A stretch of 64,000 nucleotides of DNA from Cohnella panacarvi Gsoil 349 (lineage in GTDB: Bacteria; Bacillota; Bacilli; Paenibacillales; Paenibacillaceae). Below the pieces are notes generated by a model. The model saw only the letters and a list, made by a program, of their open reading frames with translations, searched no databases and had not been told where the DNA came from. Each line of letters begins with the position of its first letter. Position 1 is the first letter of the stretch. A program made the translations under genes and the position numbers. This document shows, in pieces, positions 1 to 9,352 of the stretch. Where the stretch lies: the NCBI RefSeq assembly GCF_000515335.1, contig NZ_KI911563.1:4663233-4727232 (forward strand), written 5' to 3'.

Positions 1-991
1 CCCGCTCAGCGACGCCGTCCGAGAGGTCGACCCGAACGGCTGGCTCGTCGCGGAGCTGAGCAGCTTCCAGCTCAAAGGGACGACGGACTTCCGTCCGCGC
101 ATCGGCTGCTTGCTCAACGTCGCGGAGACGCACCTCGATTACCATGGGGACATGGAGGATTACGTCGGTTCGAAGGCGAAATTGTTTTCTAACCAGACGG
201 ATTCCGACATTGCGATCTACAACGCCGATTACGAAGCTTGCGTACGGGTAACCGAGCGCGTCAAGGCGCGGCATTATCCGTTCTCGCTGACGAAACGTCT
301 TGCGGTCGGCGTATTCGTCGATCCGCCGTACGCGGCTATTAAGCCCGGCGCGGAAGGGGAAGACGAAGCCGAGCGTTGGATCGTGAGCCGGACGGAAGAG
401 GGGACGGAAGACCGCGTCATCCGCGTCGGAGAGCTTGGCCTCCCCGGAAGGCACAATACGGCGAACGCGATGGCCGCGATCGCCATCGCGTTGTGCGCCG
501 GTGCCAAGCCGGAACAGCTCGTTCCGTCGCTTAGGAACTTCCGCGGCGTCGAGCATCGTCTCGAGTTCGTCGGAACGATTCAAGGCGTCAAGTATTACAA
601 CGACTCCAAAGCGACGAACCCGATGGCCACGACGATGTCGATCCTATCGCTGCCCTCGCCGCTTATTCTGATCGCGGGCGGTCTGGATCGCGGCTCGGAT
701 TACATGGAGCTCGTTCCGGTATTCCGGGATCGGATCAAAGGGCTCGTGGCGATCGGAGAGACGAGAGAGAAATTAGGGCGCGTGGCCGCGCTCGCCGGTT
801 TAGAGGCGGTTAAACTCGTCGAACCTATGAGAGACGCCGAGAGCACCGTTCGCCGCGCGGTAGAGGAAGCTGCCGCCATGGCAGGGCCGGGAGACATCGT
901 TCTGTTGTCGCCCGCATGCGCGAGCTGGGATATGTTTCCGTCTTACGAAACGAGAGGTCGCATGTTTAAGCAATCGGCGCATACGTTGTAG
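1..991 (+). CDS. murD: UDP-N-acetylmuramoyl-L-alanine--D-glutamate ligase (MurD), 3' part
   Basis: Cytoplasmic ligase that adds D-glutamate to UDP-MurNAc-L-Ala in peptidoglycan precursor synthesis. The gene enters from the left edge; the frame is open from base 2 and about 329 C-terminal residues of the usual 450 or so are present. ELSSFQL and LNVAETHLDYHG belong to the central ATPase domain, and NDSKATNP and the LIAGGLDRG strand to the central/C-terminal ligase domains, all typical of MurD. The N-terminal UDP-binding domain and the P-loop lie outside the window. It precedes spoVE/ftsW by 42 bp in the usual dcw order. Confidence 0.95.
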   Translation, partial: PLSDAVREVDPNGWLVAELSSFQLKGTTDFRPRIGCLLNVAETHLDYHGDMEDYVGSKAKLFSNQTDSDIAIYNADYEACVRVTERVKARHYPFSLTKRLAVGVFVDPPYAAIKPGAEGEDEAERWIVSRTEEGTEDRVIRVGELGLPGRHNTANAMAAIAIALCAGAKPEQLVPSLRNFRGVEHRLEFVGTIQGVKYYNDSKATNPMATTMSILSLPSPLILIAGGLDRGSDYMELVPVFRDRIKGLVAIGETREKLGRVAALAGLEAVKLVEPMRDAESTVRRAVEEAAAMAGPGDIVLLSPACASWDMFPSYETRGRMFKQSAHTL

Positions 992-1033
992 AAGGGGGCT
1001 TGTCCCTACTTCTGCTTTCGAGGTGTCCGGTTC

Positions 1034-2131
1034 ATGGCCAAAACCCGTTCCGTTCCCGATTTGTGGATGATCGTCGCCATCATAGGCATCTTGGCCATTG
1101 GCGTGGTCATGGTGTACAGCGCAAGCGCGGTCGCCGCTTTCCACGATTACGGGGACGCTTACTATTACGTCAAGAGACAGCTGTTATTCGCGACGCTTGG
1201 CGTCGGCGCAATGTTCGTAACGATGAACGTAGAGTACACGGCTTGGCGCAAATATGCCGTTCCCGCCGTGTTGCTGTGCTTCGGCTTGCTCGTGATCGTG
1301 CTGACCCCCGGTCTCGGGGTCGTGCGCGGGGGAGCGCGAAGCTGGCTCGGCATCGGGTCGTTCGGCATTCAGCCTTCGGAGTTCATGAAGCTGGCGATGG
1401 TGCTTTTCCTAGCCAAGCTGCTCTCCGAACGGCAAAATCAAATTCAGCAATTCACGACGGGATTAATGCCGCCTCTTGGCACCCTGGGACTCGCATTCGG
1501 GCTTATCATGCTGCAGCCCGATCTCGGAACGGGCGCCGTCATGATCGGAGCGTCGCTCCTCGTCATCTATGTCGCCGGGGCGCGAATCGCTCATCTCGGC
1601 GGACTAGCCCTCGTCGGGTTGGTCGGATTCGTCGGACTCATCGCCGCTGCGCCTTATCGGCTTCAGCGGATTACGGCGTTCCTCGATCCTTGGCAGGATC
1701 CGCTCGGCGCGGGATATCAATCGATTCAATCGCTTTACGCGATCGGACCGGGCGGTTTGGTCGGTCTCGGGCTCGGCATGAGCCGTCAGAAGTACAACTA
1801 CTTGCCCGAACCGCAGACGGATTTTATTTTCTCTATCTTGGCCGAAGAGCTCGGATTTATCGGCGGCACGCTGCTGCTTCTCCTGTTCCTGCTGCTTATT
1901 TGGCGAGGAATGCGGACGGCCATCACGATAACGGACCCGTTCGGCAGCCTGCTCGCTTCGGGCATCGTCGGCATTATCGCCGTGCAAGTGCTCATCAATA
2001 TCGGCGTCGTCATCGGACTTATGCCGGTTACGGGGATTACGCTTCCCCTCGTGAGCTACGGCGGATCTTCTTTGACGTTGCTATTGACCGCGCTAGGAAT
2101 TTTGCTTAATCTATCTCGGTACGCAAGATGA
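1034..2131 (+). CDS. spoVE: SEDS peptidoglycan glycosyltransferase FtsW/SpoVE
   Basis: Polytopic membrane protein (365 aa) that polymerises lipid II together with a class B penicillin-binding protein at the division or spore septum. About ten hydrophobic segments are visible. Signatures include VMVYSAS in the first segment, GIQPSEFMKLAMV, the DFIFSILAEELGF loop and VSYGGSSLTLLLTALGILLNLSRY near the C-terminus. The ATG at 1034 follows GAGGTG by 8 nt. The position after murD matches spoVE of Bacillus, so the role may be sporulation cortex, vegetative division or both; sequence alone does not decide between SpoVE and FtsW. A strong terminator follows the stop within 10 bp, and murG, expected next, is absent. 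Confidence 0.9.
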   Translation: MAKTRSVPDLWMIVAIIGILAIGVVMVYSASAVAAFHDYGDAYYYVKRQLLFATLGVGAMFVTMNVEYTAWRKYAVPAVLLCFGLLVIVLTPGLGVVRGGARSWLGIGSFGIQPSEFMKLAMVLFLAKLLSERQNQIQQFTTGLMPPLGTLGLAFGLIMLQPDLGTGAVMIGASLLVIYVAGARIAHLGGLALVGLVGFVGLIAAAPYRLQRITAFLDPWQDPLGAGYQSIQSLYAIGPGGLVGLGLGMSRQKYNYLPEPQTDFIFSILAEELGFIGGTLLLLLFLLLIWRGMRTAITITDPFGSLLASGIVGIIAVQVLINIGVVIGLMPVTGITLPLVSYGGSSLTLLLTALGILLNLSRYAR

Positions 2132-2140
2132 GAGATCCCG

Positions 2141-2168
2141 GCGCCCCGCGCGGGCGCTTCTTTTTATT
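2141..2168 (+). terminator. Rho-independent terminator after spoVE
   Basis: Perfect stem GCGCCC/GGGCGC with a 5-nt loop followed by TTCTTTTTATT. It separates murD-spoVE from murB, so murB must have its own promoter in the 180 bp that follow; no confident promoter was found there. Confidence 0.85.
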
Positions 2169-2348
2169 ACATTCGCCAACGACCGGTTCGTCCGGAGAAC
2201 ATAGAGCGCGTCCAAGGGGGCGAACCCTGGGCGATTGTCACCACCCTTGCCTACCTGTCATAAGATACAGCGTGATCGTGACAGCCGAATGCAAGGCGCC
2301 GGCATCGTCAGCAGCACAGCCCCTTTAGGAACGCGCAAGGAGGTAGTT

Positions 2349-3257
2349 ATGATGCAGCAGTTGATCTCGGAGCTGATGGAGGCTCAGATCGGATGCGTGC
2401 GCGCGAACGAACCGCTCGCGAAATATACGACATGGGAGATCGGCGGACCCGCCGATGTGCTTCTCGTCCCCGAGAACGAAGACCAGCTGTCGCGCGCGCT
2501 GATGCTGTTGCACCGTCACGGGACGCCTTGGTGCGTGCTTGGCCGAGGCTCCAATACGCTCGTATCCGATAAAGGGGTTCGCGGAGCCGTCATCAAACTT
2601 GGAGACGGCTTCGACGACGTGCAATTCGAAGGGACTACGGTGACTGCAGGCGCTTCGTACTCCTTCATCAAGCTGTCGGTAATGGTAGGTAAGGAAGGGT
2701 TGACCGGACTGGAATTCGCGGGAGGAATTCCCGGAACGGTCGGCGGTGCCGTGTACATGAATGCCGGCGCTCACCATTCGGACGTTTCACGTATCTTAAA
2801 GTCAGCCGACATCATCTGGGAGGACGGAAGTCGGTCTGTACTCGGGAATGAGGAGATGGGCTTCGCTTACCGCCACTCCGTTCTTCACCAGCGGCGGGGT
2901 ATCGTCGTCCGGGCCGTATTCGAGCTCGCGAGCGGAGACCGCAAGGAGATCGCGGCGGCGATGGCGACGTACAAAGACAGGCGAAGACGGACTCAGCCGC
3001 TCACGATGGCTTGCGCAGGCAGCGTGTTCCGAAATCCGCCAGGCGATCACGCCGCGAGGCTGATCGAAGCAGCCGGTCTGAAGGGGCTGCGCGAGGGCGC
3101 AGCCGAAGTTTCCCAAGTGCACGCCAATTTCATCGTGAATCACGGAGGTGCGACGGCTGAGGACGTCCTCACCCTTATACGACGCGTTCAAGCGACAATC
3201 GAACAACAATATGGAGTAAAACTTGTACCAGAGGTTCTATTGATGGGTGAGCGGTAA
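2349..3257 (+). CDS. murB: UDP-N-acetylenolpyruvoylglucosamine reductase (MurB)
   Basis: FAD/NADPH-dependent enzyme that reduces UDP-GlcNAc-enolpyruvate to UDP-MurNAc, the second step of peptidoglycan precursor synthesis. The 302-residue protein fits the type II MurB size. Visible motifs: KYTTWEIGGPAD at the start of the FAD-binding domain, LGRGSNTLVSDKGVRGAVI, GLEFAGGIPGTVGGAVYMNAG, the catalytic-serine region CAGSVFRNP, and a C-terminal SQVHANFIVNHG. An upstream in-frame extension to 2235 is open, but the AAGGAGG at 2337 sets the start at the ATG at 2349 (a second ATG follows at 2352). It lies 16 bp before murA, so MurB and MurA, which act in succession, are probably cotranscribed. Confidence 0.95.
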   Translation: MMQQLISELMEAQIGCVRANEPLAKYTTWEIGGPADVLLVPENEDQLSRALMLLHRHGTPWCVLGRGSNTLVSDKGVRGAVIKLGDGFDDVQFEGTTVTAGASYSFIKLSVMVGKEGLTGLEFAGGIPGTVGGAVYMNAGAHHSDVSRILKSADIIWEDGSRSVLGNEEMGFAYRHSVLHQRRGIVVRAVFELASGDRKEIAAAMATYKDRRRRTQPLTMACAGSVFRNPPGDHAARLIEAAGLKGLREGAAEVSQVHANFIVNHGGATAEDVLTLIRRVQATIEQQYGVKLVPEVLLMGER

Positions 3258-3273
3258 CCCGGAGGTGAATCCC

Positions 3274-4548
3274 TTGGACAATTTGGTGATTGAAGGCGGT
3301 CAGCCGCTTTCGGGCACCATTCGTATCCACGGAGCCAAAAACGCCGCTTTGCCGATTTTGGCTGCCAGCTTGCTCGCGGAAGGAAAAGTGACGATCCGCA
3401 ACGTACCCAGACTGCTCGATATCGAAGTGATGCTGGATATTTTGCGGGATATCGGGTGTCAGGCCCGGCATCAGGATACGGTGGTGACCGTCGAACCGGC
3501 GGCAGCGACATCCTCTCACATTCCGGAGACGCTGATGCGGAAGATGCGATCTTCGGTATTTTTGATGGGGCCTCTCTTAGCCAGATTCGGCGAGGTCCAG
3601 CTCTATCAGCCTGGAGGCTGCGCCATCGGCGAAAGAAAGATCGATTTGCATTTAAGGGGCCTTACGGCGCTTGGCGCCAATATTAGAGAAAAGGGCAGCC
3701 GTATCGTATGTACGGCCCGCAGGCTAACCGGCGCGGAAATTATATTGGATTTCCCGAGCGTCGGAGCGACGGAGAACATGATGATGGCCGCCGTTCTCGC
3801 GCAAGGGAGCACGACGATCGTCGGTTCGGCGAGAGAGCCCGAAATCCAAGACTTGCAGCAATTCCTGAATGCCATGGGCGCGAAAGTTAGAGGCGCAGGC
3901 ACGGATATTATTACGATCGACGGCGTCTCTTCCCTTAGCGGATGCGATTACGAGGTTATACCGGACCGCATCGTGTCGGGTACGGTGATGGTCGCGGCTG
4001 CTGCTACAAGAGGGGAAGTCACGTTAGAGAATACCCGCCCCGATCACCTTACCTCGTTGATTCATGCGCTTCGGCGAGCAGGTGTTCAAATCGATATCGG
4101 CAATGATATAATGAAAGTCGGATCGTCAGGTCGCCCGAAGGCGGTCGAACGTATCGTGACTTCGCCTTACCCCGCTTTTCCGACGGACCTGCAGGCGCAA
4201 GTGATGACGCTGCTCGCATTGTCCGACGGCGTCAGCATCATGAAGGAAACGATATTCGAAGGCCGTTTCAAGCATGTGGAGGAGCTGTGCCGCATGGGAG
4301 CCGACATTCGAGTCGATCTGAATAACGCGTTCATCCGCGGCGTGCCCCAACTTTACGGGACGAACGTGGAAGCTACCGACCTAAGGGCGGGAGCAGCGCT
4401 CGTCATTGCCGGGTTGGCCGCGCAAGGACGGACGGTCGTAGAGCAGGTGCACCATATCGATCGAGGATACGACCGGATCGAAGAGATGTTCCGCCAGATC
4501 GGCGGCAACATCGTCAGAGAACGGAATGCGAGCAAGGTATTCAGCTAG
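3274..4548 (+). CDS. murA: UDP-N-acetylglucosamine 1-carboxyvinyltransferase (MurA)
   Basis: Cytoplasmic enzyme that transfers enolpyruvate from PEP to UDP-GlcNAc, the committed step of peptidoglycan synthesis. It has 424 residues with the inside-out alpha/beta barrel signature: HGAKNAALP near the N-terminus (conserved Lys) and PGGCAIGERKIDLHL carrying the catalytic Cys, the residue attacked by fosfomycin, so this copy should be fosfomycin-sensitive by sequence. The start is TTG at 3274, 7 nt after GGAGGTG; an upstream GTG at 3247 lies inside murB and lacks a good site. Firmicutes often have a second paralogue (MurAB), so the MurAA/MurAB assignment is open. It ends at a strong terminator. Confidence 0.95.
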   Translation: MDNLVIEGGQPLSGTIRIHGAKNAALPILAASLLAEGKVTIRNVPRLLDIEVMLDILRDIGCQARHQDTVVTVEPAAATSSHIPETLMRKMRSSVFLMGPLLARFGEVQLYQPGGCAIGERKIDLHLRGLTALGANIREKGSRIVCTARRLTGAEIILDFPSVGATENMMMAAVLAQGSTTIVGSAREPEIQDLQQFLNAMGAKVRGAGTDIITIDGVSSLSGCDYEVIPDRIVSGTVMVAAAATRGEVTLENTRPDHLTSLIHALRRAGVQIDIGNDIMKVGSSGRPKAVERIVTSPYPAFPTDLQAQVMTLLALSDGVSIMKETIFEGRFKHVEELCRMGADIRVDLNNAFIRGVPQLYGTNVEATDLRAGAALVIAGLAAQGRTVVEQVHHIDRGYDRIEEMFRQIGGNIVRERNASKVFS

Positions 4549-4557
4549 TTCAGGCGT

Positions 4558-4597
4558 CCCCGCCGATGCGGTTAACGATGCGGCGGGGAGCTTTTTT
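4558..4597 (+). terminator. Rho-independent terminator after murA
   Basis: CCCCGCCG pairs with CGGCGGGG (ATGCG and loop between) and is followed by AGCTTTTTT. It ends the murB-murA unit just before divIB. Confidence 0.85.
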
Positions 4598-4623
4598 GTG
4601 ACGTATAAGTAGGAGGACGAATC

Positions 4624-5409
4624 ATGACGCAGCGTATTCCTGCTTTGAAGGAAGAACCGGTGAAACGGACAAGCCGCGGAAAAAAAGTGTTGCTAGGCAT
4701 CGTTGTCGCTCTTGTCGTTTTTATCTTAATTTTTTTGTTCTTCCGCTCGTCTCTTTCGAAATATTCGGACATCCAGGTAGTCGGTACGTCCTATCTTAGC
4801 GAGCAGGAAGTGCTTCAAGCGCTCGACGTAAAGACCGGAGACTCGTTTTTCTTCCCGAAAATCAGCGAGCTCAAAGCTCGCGTCTCTAAGCTGGAACCGC
4901 TGAAGTCCGTCACGATTTCGAAAAAATTTCCCGGCGTGCTGCGGGTTGCCGTCAGCGAACATCCGGAGGTCGCGATCCAGCTGTCCGAGGACGGGAAAGT
5001 GTTTTCCGTGCTGGCGAACGGCCTCGTGCTGCCGCTCCGTGACGGACATTTTCCGGACAAGCCGATCCTGTCGGGGTGGGAGCAGAAGGCCCCGAACTTT
5101 ATCGAGTTATGTCGAATATTGAGCGAGGTTCCGGCGTCTTTCTTGTCGGATCTTTCCGAAATCCATCCGGATCCGTCGACGGCGTATCCCGACCGGCTCA
5201 AGCTGTTTACTCGTTCTAGATTCGAAGTCGTAACGACCGTAAACAAGCTGTCCGATAAAATCGCCTACCTCAGCGACATCGTCCAGAACCGCGAGCCGGG
5301 CAAGGTCGTTATGCTTGAGGCGGACACCTATTTGCCATATTCGGCAGAAAATGCAAACCTTGAGACGGAAGAAGCCGATAATATTAAGGAAAAGGACTCT
5401 ACTCAATAA
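4624..5409 (+). CDS. divIB: Cell division protein DivIB/FtsQ
   Basis: Single-pass membrane protein of the divisome that links FtsL/DivIC to the septal synthase. It has 261 aa: a basic cytoplasmic N-terminus (about 1-20), one transmembrane helix (about 21-41), a POTRA domain starting YSDIQVVGTSYLSEQEV and a beta domain, with an acidic C-terminal tail. The ATG at 4624 follows AGGAGG by 8 nt. The position between murA and ftsA is that of divIB in Bacillus and Paenibacillus. A 190-bp gap to ftsA probably holds the ftsAZ promoter. Confidence 0.9.
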   Translation: MTQRIPALKEEPVKRTSRGKKVLLGIVVALVVFILIFLFFRSSLSKYSDIQVVGTSYLSEQEVLQALDVKTGDSFFFPKISELKARVSKLEPLKSVTISKKFPGVLRVAVSEHPEVAIQLSEDGKVFSVLANGLVLPLRDGHFPDKPILSGWEQKAPNFIELCRILSEVPASFLSDLSEIHPDPSTAYPDRLKLFTRSRFEVVTTVNKLSDKIAYLSDIVQNREPGKVVMLEADTYLPYSAENANLETEEADNIKEKDSTQ

Positions 5410-5601
5410 TCAAAAAGAATGCTAGAATTTCATCTATGGGCAAAGCGAGAGAGCGTTAGTTAAACTGTTATTATCGCCCTTGACGAATAATCAAAAAAAT
5501 TGTTGAAAAAAGAGGGAAAACCTCACGGATGTGGAATATGTAGTAGGAAGCATCCCTTGTATGCGGCTATTTTTTCATTGATCTACGGGAGGTGCCACCG
5601 G

Positions 5602-6843
5602 TTGAGCAACAATGACCTCATCGTCAGCCTGGATATTGGAACTTCGAAAATCCGGGTGATTATCGGGGAGATCAGCAACGGGGCCATTAACATCATTGGC
5701 GTAGGCTCTTCGGATTCCGATGGAATTCGCAAGGGTGCCATTGTAGATATTGACCAAACCGTGCAATCCATCCGTAATGCCGTCGATCATGCCGAGCGCA
5801 TGGTCGGTATCGGAATAAGCGAGGTTTATGTCGGGATTGCGGGCAATCACATTGCACTGCAGAGCAATCATGGCGTGGTAGCCGTCTCCAACGAAGATCG
5901 GGAGATCGGCGAAGAAGACATCGAACGGGTACTGCAAGCGGCCAAAGTCGTCGCGTTGCCTCCCGAACGGGAAATTATCGGCCTTGTGCCGAAGCAGTAT
6001 TTGGTTGACGGTCTTTCGGGGATTCAGGACCCGCGGGGCATGATCGGCGTTCGCCTCGAGGTGGAATGTACGATCATCACCGGTACGAAAGCCGCCATAC
6101 ACAATCTGATGAGATGCGTGGAGAAAGCAGGTCTGCGTATTTCCGGAGTTATCTTGATGTCTTTGGCATCGGGTATGATGGCGCTCACGAAAGACGAGAA
6201 AATGATGGGCACGGTACTCGCTGACGTCGGCGCCGGAGCAACGACGCTGGCGATTTTCGAAGGCGGAAGCTTGGCGGCGGTATCGACGCTGCCGATCGGC
6301 GGGGACTACGTCACGAGCGATATTTGCTACGGACTCAAAACCCAGACGGAGCATGCCGAGAAAATCAAGCTGAAGTACGGCTGCGCAAGAATCGAAGACG
6401 CGGCAGAAGACCAGAAATTCAAAGTCATGCGGGTCGGAAGCAACGTGGAGAAGGAATTCTCCCAGCTCGATCTGGCGAACATTATCGAGCCTCGCATGCA
6501 AGAAATTTTCCAGATGATTCGCCAAGAGGTGAAGCGTCTGGGATACCTGGATAAGATCAACGGATACGTGTTGACCGGCGGTTCCGTATCGCTGCCGAGC
6601 GTACTTCCGTTGGCCCAATTCGAACTGGAGTCCAATGTCAGAGTGGCCGTTCCCGACTATATCGGGGTAAGGGACCCGTCCTTCAGCAGCGGCGTCGGCA
6701 TGATACAATATGTGAGCAAGCATGTCCGCACGCGCGGAGCAACGGGCGTGAAGCGTCCTAGCAAAACGAAATCGACCGGAAGCACGGCATCCAAACCTGG
6801 CATTGTTGAATGGTTCAAAAACATGTTCAAGGAATTTATTTAA
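5602..6843 (+). CDS. ftsA: Cell division protein FtsA
   Basis: Actin-like ATPase that ties FtsZ filaments to the membrane. The 413-residue protein shows [14 protein letters not shown] (phosphate 1) near the N-terminus, the [16 protein letters not shown] strand (phosphate 2) and [12 protein letters not shown] (adenosine site). It ends with an amphipathic helix, [12 protein letters not shown], the membrane-targeting sequence. The frame is open upstream to 5500, but GGGAGGTG at 5588 points to TTG at 5602, which gives the normal FtsA N-terminus. ftsZ follows by 50 bp, so the pair is probably coexpressed. A Pro/Thr/Ser-rich linker precedes the C-terminal helix. Confidence 0.93.
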   Translation: MSNNDLIVSLDIGTSKIRVIIGEISNGAINIIGVGSSDSDGIRKGAIVDIDQTVQSIRNAVDHAERMVGIGISEVYVGIAGNHIALQSNHGVVAVSNEDREIGEEDIERVLQAAKVVALPPEREIIGLVPKQYLVDGLSGIQDPRGMIGVRLEVECTIITGTKAAIHNLMRCVEKAGLRISGVILMSLASGMMALTKDEKMMGTVLADVGAGATTLAIFEGGSLAAVSTLPIGGDYVTSDICYGLKTQTEHAEKIKLKYGCARIEDAAEDQKFKVMRVGSNVEKEFSQLDLANIIEPRMQEIFQMIRQEVKRLGYLDKINGYVLTGGSVSLPSVLPLAQFELESNVRVAVPDYIGVRDPSFSSGVGMIQYVSKHVRTRGATGVKRPSKTKSTGSTASKPGIVEWFKNMFKEFI

Positions 6844-6893
6844 GCCGCCGCTTACGAGAACCATTCGAACGAAGCGAGGAGGAGTTAGGATTT

Positions 6894-8060
6894 ATGTTGG
6901 AATTTGATTTTGAAATGGAACCGCTCGCTAAAATTAAGGTCATCGGTGTAGGTGGCGGCGGAAGCAACGCAGTCAATCGAATGATCGAAAACGGCGTCAA
7001 GGGCGTCGAATTCATTACGGCTAACACCGATGCGCAAGCGTTGCAATTAACGAAATCCGAAATAAAGCTTCAGATCGGGGACAAGCTCACGCGCGGTCTC
7101 GGCGCAGGCGCCAAGCCCGAAATCGGCAAAAAAGCGGCTGAAGAGTCCCGCGAGCATATTACGACCGCCCTTAAAGGCGCGGACATGGTATTCGTTACGG
7201 CGGGCATGGGCGGCGGTACGGGAACCGGCGCGGCTCCTGTCGTAGCCGAGCTTGCCAAAGAAGCAGGCGCTCTGACGGTCGGCGTCGTAACGCGTCCTTT
7301 CACGTTCGAAGGACCTAAGCGCTCATCCCAAGCCGTTCTTGGCATCGAAGAACTGAAAGAAAAAGTAGATACGCTTATCGTCATCCCGAACGACCGTTTG
7401 CTTGAGATCGTAGATAAGAAAACGCCGATGGTGGAAGCGTTCCGCGAAGCGGATAATGTGTTACGCCAAGCGGTACAAGGCATCTCCGACCTTATCGCCG
7501 TTCCGGGCTTGATCAACCTCGACTTCGCGGACGTGAAGACGATCATGTCCGAGCGCGGTTCGGCGCTTATGGGCATCGGAATGGCCACTGGCGAGAATCG
7601 CGCGATGGATGCGGCCCGTAAAGCGATTCAAAGCCCGTTGCTCGAAACTTCGATCGACGGCGCGAAGGGGATCATCATTAACGTAACCGGCGGTTCTAAC
7701 CTTTCATTGTACGAAGTTAACGAAGCGGCCGAAATCATCATCGCAGCTTGCGATCCGGAAGTGAACATGATATTCGGCGCAAGCATCGACGACAACATGA
7801 AGGAAGAGATCAAGGTAACGGTAATCGCGACCGGATTCGAGCACAAGAGCGCGGCCCGTCGTCCGACTGCTTCGTCTTCGCAGCCCATGCAACAGGCTTC
7901 GCAGCCGAGTCAGCAACCGTTGAACAATGCAGCGGAACCGGCGACGAACGTTGGCGATTCCCGCTCTTCCTCGAATAACCTTCGTCCGTTCAACTCTCAG
8001 AATTTGACGAGCGACCAGCTGGATATTCCGGCTTTCTTGCGTAATCGTCGCGATCGCTAA
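6894..8060 (+). CDS. ftsZ: Cell division protein FtsZ
   Basis: Tubulin-like GTPase that polymerises into the division ring. It has 388 aa. The start is ATG 6894 after GAGGAGGAG; the open frame reaches back to 6810 inside ftsA but those codons are not FtsZ. Motifs: [14 protein letters not shown], the tubulin signature [10 protein letters not shown], and [10 protein letters not shown] with the T7-loop region following. A low-complexity Gln/Ser/Asn linker (about 325-372) leads to the conserved C-terminal peptide [13 protein letters not shown], the binding site for FtsA, SepF and other partners. sepF itself lies 6 kb downstream. Confidence 0.97.
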   Translation: MLEFDFEMEPLAKIKVIGVGGGGSNAVNRMIENGVKGVEFITANTDAQALQLTKSEIKLQIGDKLTRGLGAGAKPEIGKKAAEESREHITTALKGADMVFVTAGMGGGTGTGAAPVVAELAKEAGALTVGVVTRPFTFEGPKRSSQAVLGIEELKEKVDTLIVIPNDRLLEIVDKKTPMVEAFREADNVLRQAVQGISDLIAVPGLINLDFADVKTIMSERGSALMGIGMATGENRAMDAARKAIQSPLLETSIDGAKGIIINVTGGSNLSLYEVNEAAEIIIAACDPEVNMIFGASIDDNMKEEIKVTVIATGFEHKSAARRPTASSSQPMQQASQPSQQPLNNAAEPATNVGDSRSSSNNLRPFNSQNLTSDQLDIPAFLRNRRDR

Positions 8061-8081
8061 TATGCAGTTGAAACTGCGCTA

Positions 8082-8126
8082 AAGCTCCTCTTCCACTTCG
8101 TGGGGGCGGGGCTTCATCTTTTTTTT
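8082..8126 (+). terminator. Terminator after ftsZ
   Basis: An imperfect stem begins AAGCTCC, its other arm ends GGGGCTT, and it runs into eight T residues at 8119-8126. A small perfect inverted repeat, GCAGTT/AACTGC, lies at 8064-8077 just after the stop. Confidence 0.65.
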
Positions 8127-8155
8127 CCCTTTATAGCGATATCCCCTTCGCTCAG
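8127..8155 (-). repeat. Dispersed repeat copy (cluster 1, left)
   Basis: Full-length copy, in inverted orientation, of a repeat with core CTGAGCGAMGGGGATATCG followed by a TTATAAAGGG-like end. It sits between the convergent 3' ends of ftsZ and the transposase gene. Other copies: 9225-9352, 19816-19925, 20412-20484 and 38353-38476. Confidence 0.8.
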
Positions 8156-8206
8156 AAAACTCGCATAATAGAGATGATCCGAGGCGGATCCGGCTTAGAT
8201 GGGTCC

Positions 8207-9124
8207 TTAACCAGCCTGTCGTGCCGAATGATCGTTCTTTCGTCTAACCGGTCTAGAAGACCGCTTCTCCTTAGTTCCGATAAGCGTAGGGTAATCGATA
8301 CCTCTTTGACGTACGCAATCGCGGAGTAACTCGTTATATAAAGACTTTTTGCGCCGAGTTTCAATGTAACAATAGTGGTCTAAATAGACTTGCAAATGCT
8401 TGAGCCACACTCCTCGAAAAGTGAATGCCATCCACATCTCCGCATGTCTGCAAAAGTAAATCAACTCGGGATTCCTCATTTTGCCATGTCTCTTCGTAAC
8501 GATGGTATCGGGTATTGCTTCCGGCGCCACGCACTGCTGAACAAATTCGGACATATCCGGCGAACTGTGTCGGGTCTCGCGCAACGAGCGGGGGGATATT
8601 CTTATTTTGACATGGGTAAACTCCCCGTTCTCATCTTCCGTAGAGCCGGCGATGACGGGCTGTTCGATTTCATGATAGTTGCTAGGCGGGATCATTCTCC
8701 TATACAAAAGAGCATCCGTCACTCGTACGATACCGTCCAGCAATATCTCGCCATCGGTTCGGCTCATGGCGTAGCGGATTTTATGGCACATTAGCCAGGC
8801 TGTTTTGTAAGTGACATGAATCGTCTCGGAGAGCTGACGCGCGTTAATTCCCCTCCAGCGTGTATGCAGGAATATCGCTTGAAACCATAATTTCAGCGGC
8901 GTGCGAGAAGATCGGAAGATCGTATCGGATATAAGCGAAGTTTGAGTATGGCACCTCGTGCACTGGTAGAGCGGCAGCCTGCGAGTCGAGATCACGAAAC
9001 TTTGCGGATGCGAACAGACAGGGCAACGGAATCCGTCAGGCCATTTGGCCTTGAATAGCAGTTCTATGCAATCCTCCTCTGACTGCACTAAGCTGCAAAA
9101 TGATTCGAAAGTTATTTCCATCAT
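8207..9124 (-). CDS. IS1595-family-like transposase, possibly degenerate or domesticated
   Basis: 305-residue protein resembling IS1595/ISXO2-type transposases. An N-terminal zinc ribbon (two Cys pairs, CPVC and CTRC, about residues 28-55) is followed by SLISDTIFRSSRTPLKLWFQ and the helix-rich RQLSETIHVTYKTAWLMCHKIR typical of the family. The catalytic core looks altered: the expected DE after the VEVD-type strand reads LLDGIV, and the C-terminal YLDEFVFRFNRR block reads YLDHYCYIETRR, with the Asn changed. ATG 9124 was chosen over TTG 9148; the ribosome binding site is weak. No terminal inverted repeats or target duplication were seen, but copies of a short dispersed repeat lie on both sides. 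It is the only minus-strand gene in the first 20 kb and interrupts ftsZ-spoIIGA. Confidence 0.7.
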   Translation of the reverse strand: MMEITFESFCSLVQSEEDCIELLFKAKWPDGFRCPVCSHPQSFVISTRRLPLYQCTRCHTQTSLISDTIFRSSRTPLKLWFQAIFLHTRWRGINARQLSETIHVTYKTAWLMCHKIRYAMSRTDGEILLDGIVRVTDALLYRRMIPPSNYHEIEQPVIAGSTEDENGEFTHVKIRISPRSLRETRHSSPDMSEFVQQCVAPEAIPDTIVTKRHGKMRNPELIYFCRHAEMWMAFTFRGVWLKHLQVYLDHYCYIETRRKKSLYNELLRDCVRQRGIDYPTLIGTKEKRSSRPVRRKNDHSARQAG

Positions 9125-9224
9125 TCGCGCCCCCACCCTATCGAACAAGTGTTCTGTATCCTAATTTTAGCAAACATATGTTCTTATTTCAAGTGAAAAA
9201 TGCGCCTTTTGATGAAGAAACCGA

Positions 9225-9352
9225 CTGAGCGACGGGGATATCGAGGGTTGGCATTTTCTTAGAAAGTTTCTTCTGAGCGACGGGGATATCGGTGTAAAAG
9301 CGGGCAAACGCGTCGGCGAACGAGGCGAAGACCGCTGAACGAAGGGGATGCC
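9225..9352 (+). repeat. Three dispersed repeat copies before spoIIGA
   Basis: Three tandemly spaced copies of the core CTGAGCGAMGGGGATATCG at 9225-9243, 9273-9291 and 9334-9352 (the last reads CTGAACGAAGGGGATGCCG). All are in direct orientation, opposite to the copy at 8127-8155 across the transposase gene. They fill most of the 366-bp gap between the transposase start and spoIIGA. Confidence 0.8.

Noticed and set aside
1000-2109. 369-codon plus-strand frame overlapping spoVE
   Set aside because: Arg/His-rich out-of-frame translation of spoVE; the other frame gives a full SEDS protein.
5575-6864. 429-residue open frame opposite ftsA
   Set aside because: Shadow frame of ftsA; low-complexity His/Arg/Ala composition and no ribosome binding site.
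8207-9124. Recent IS1595 insertion with terminal inverted repeats
   Set aside because: No matching terminal inverted repeats or target-site duplication could be seen at the edges of the gene; only the short dispersed repeat flanks it.
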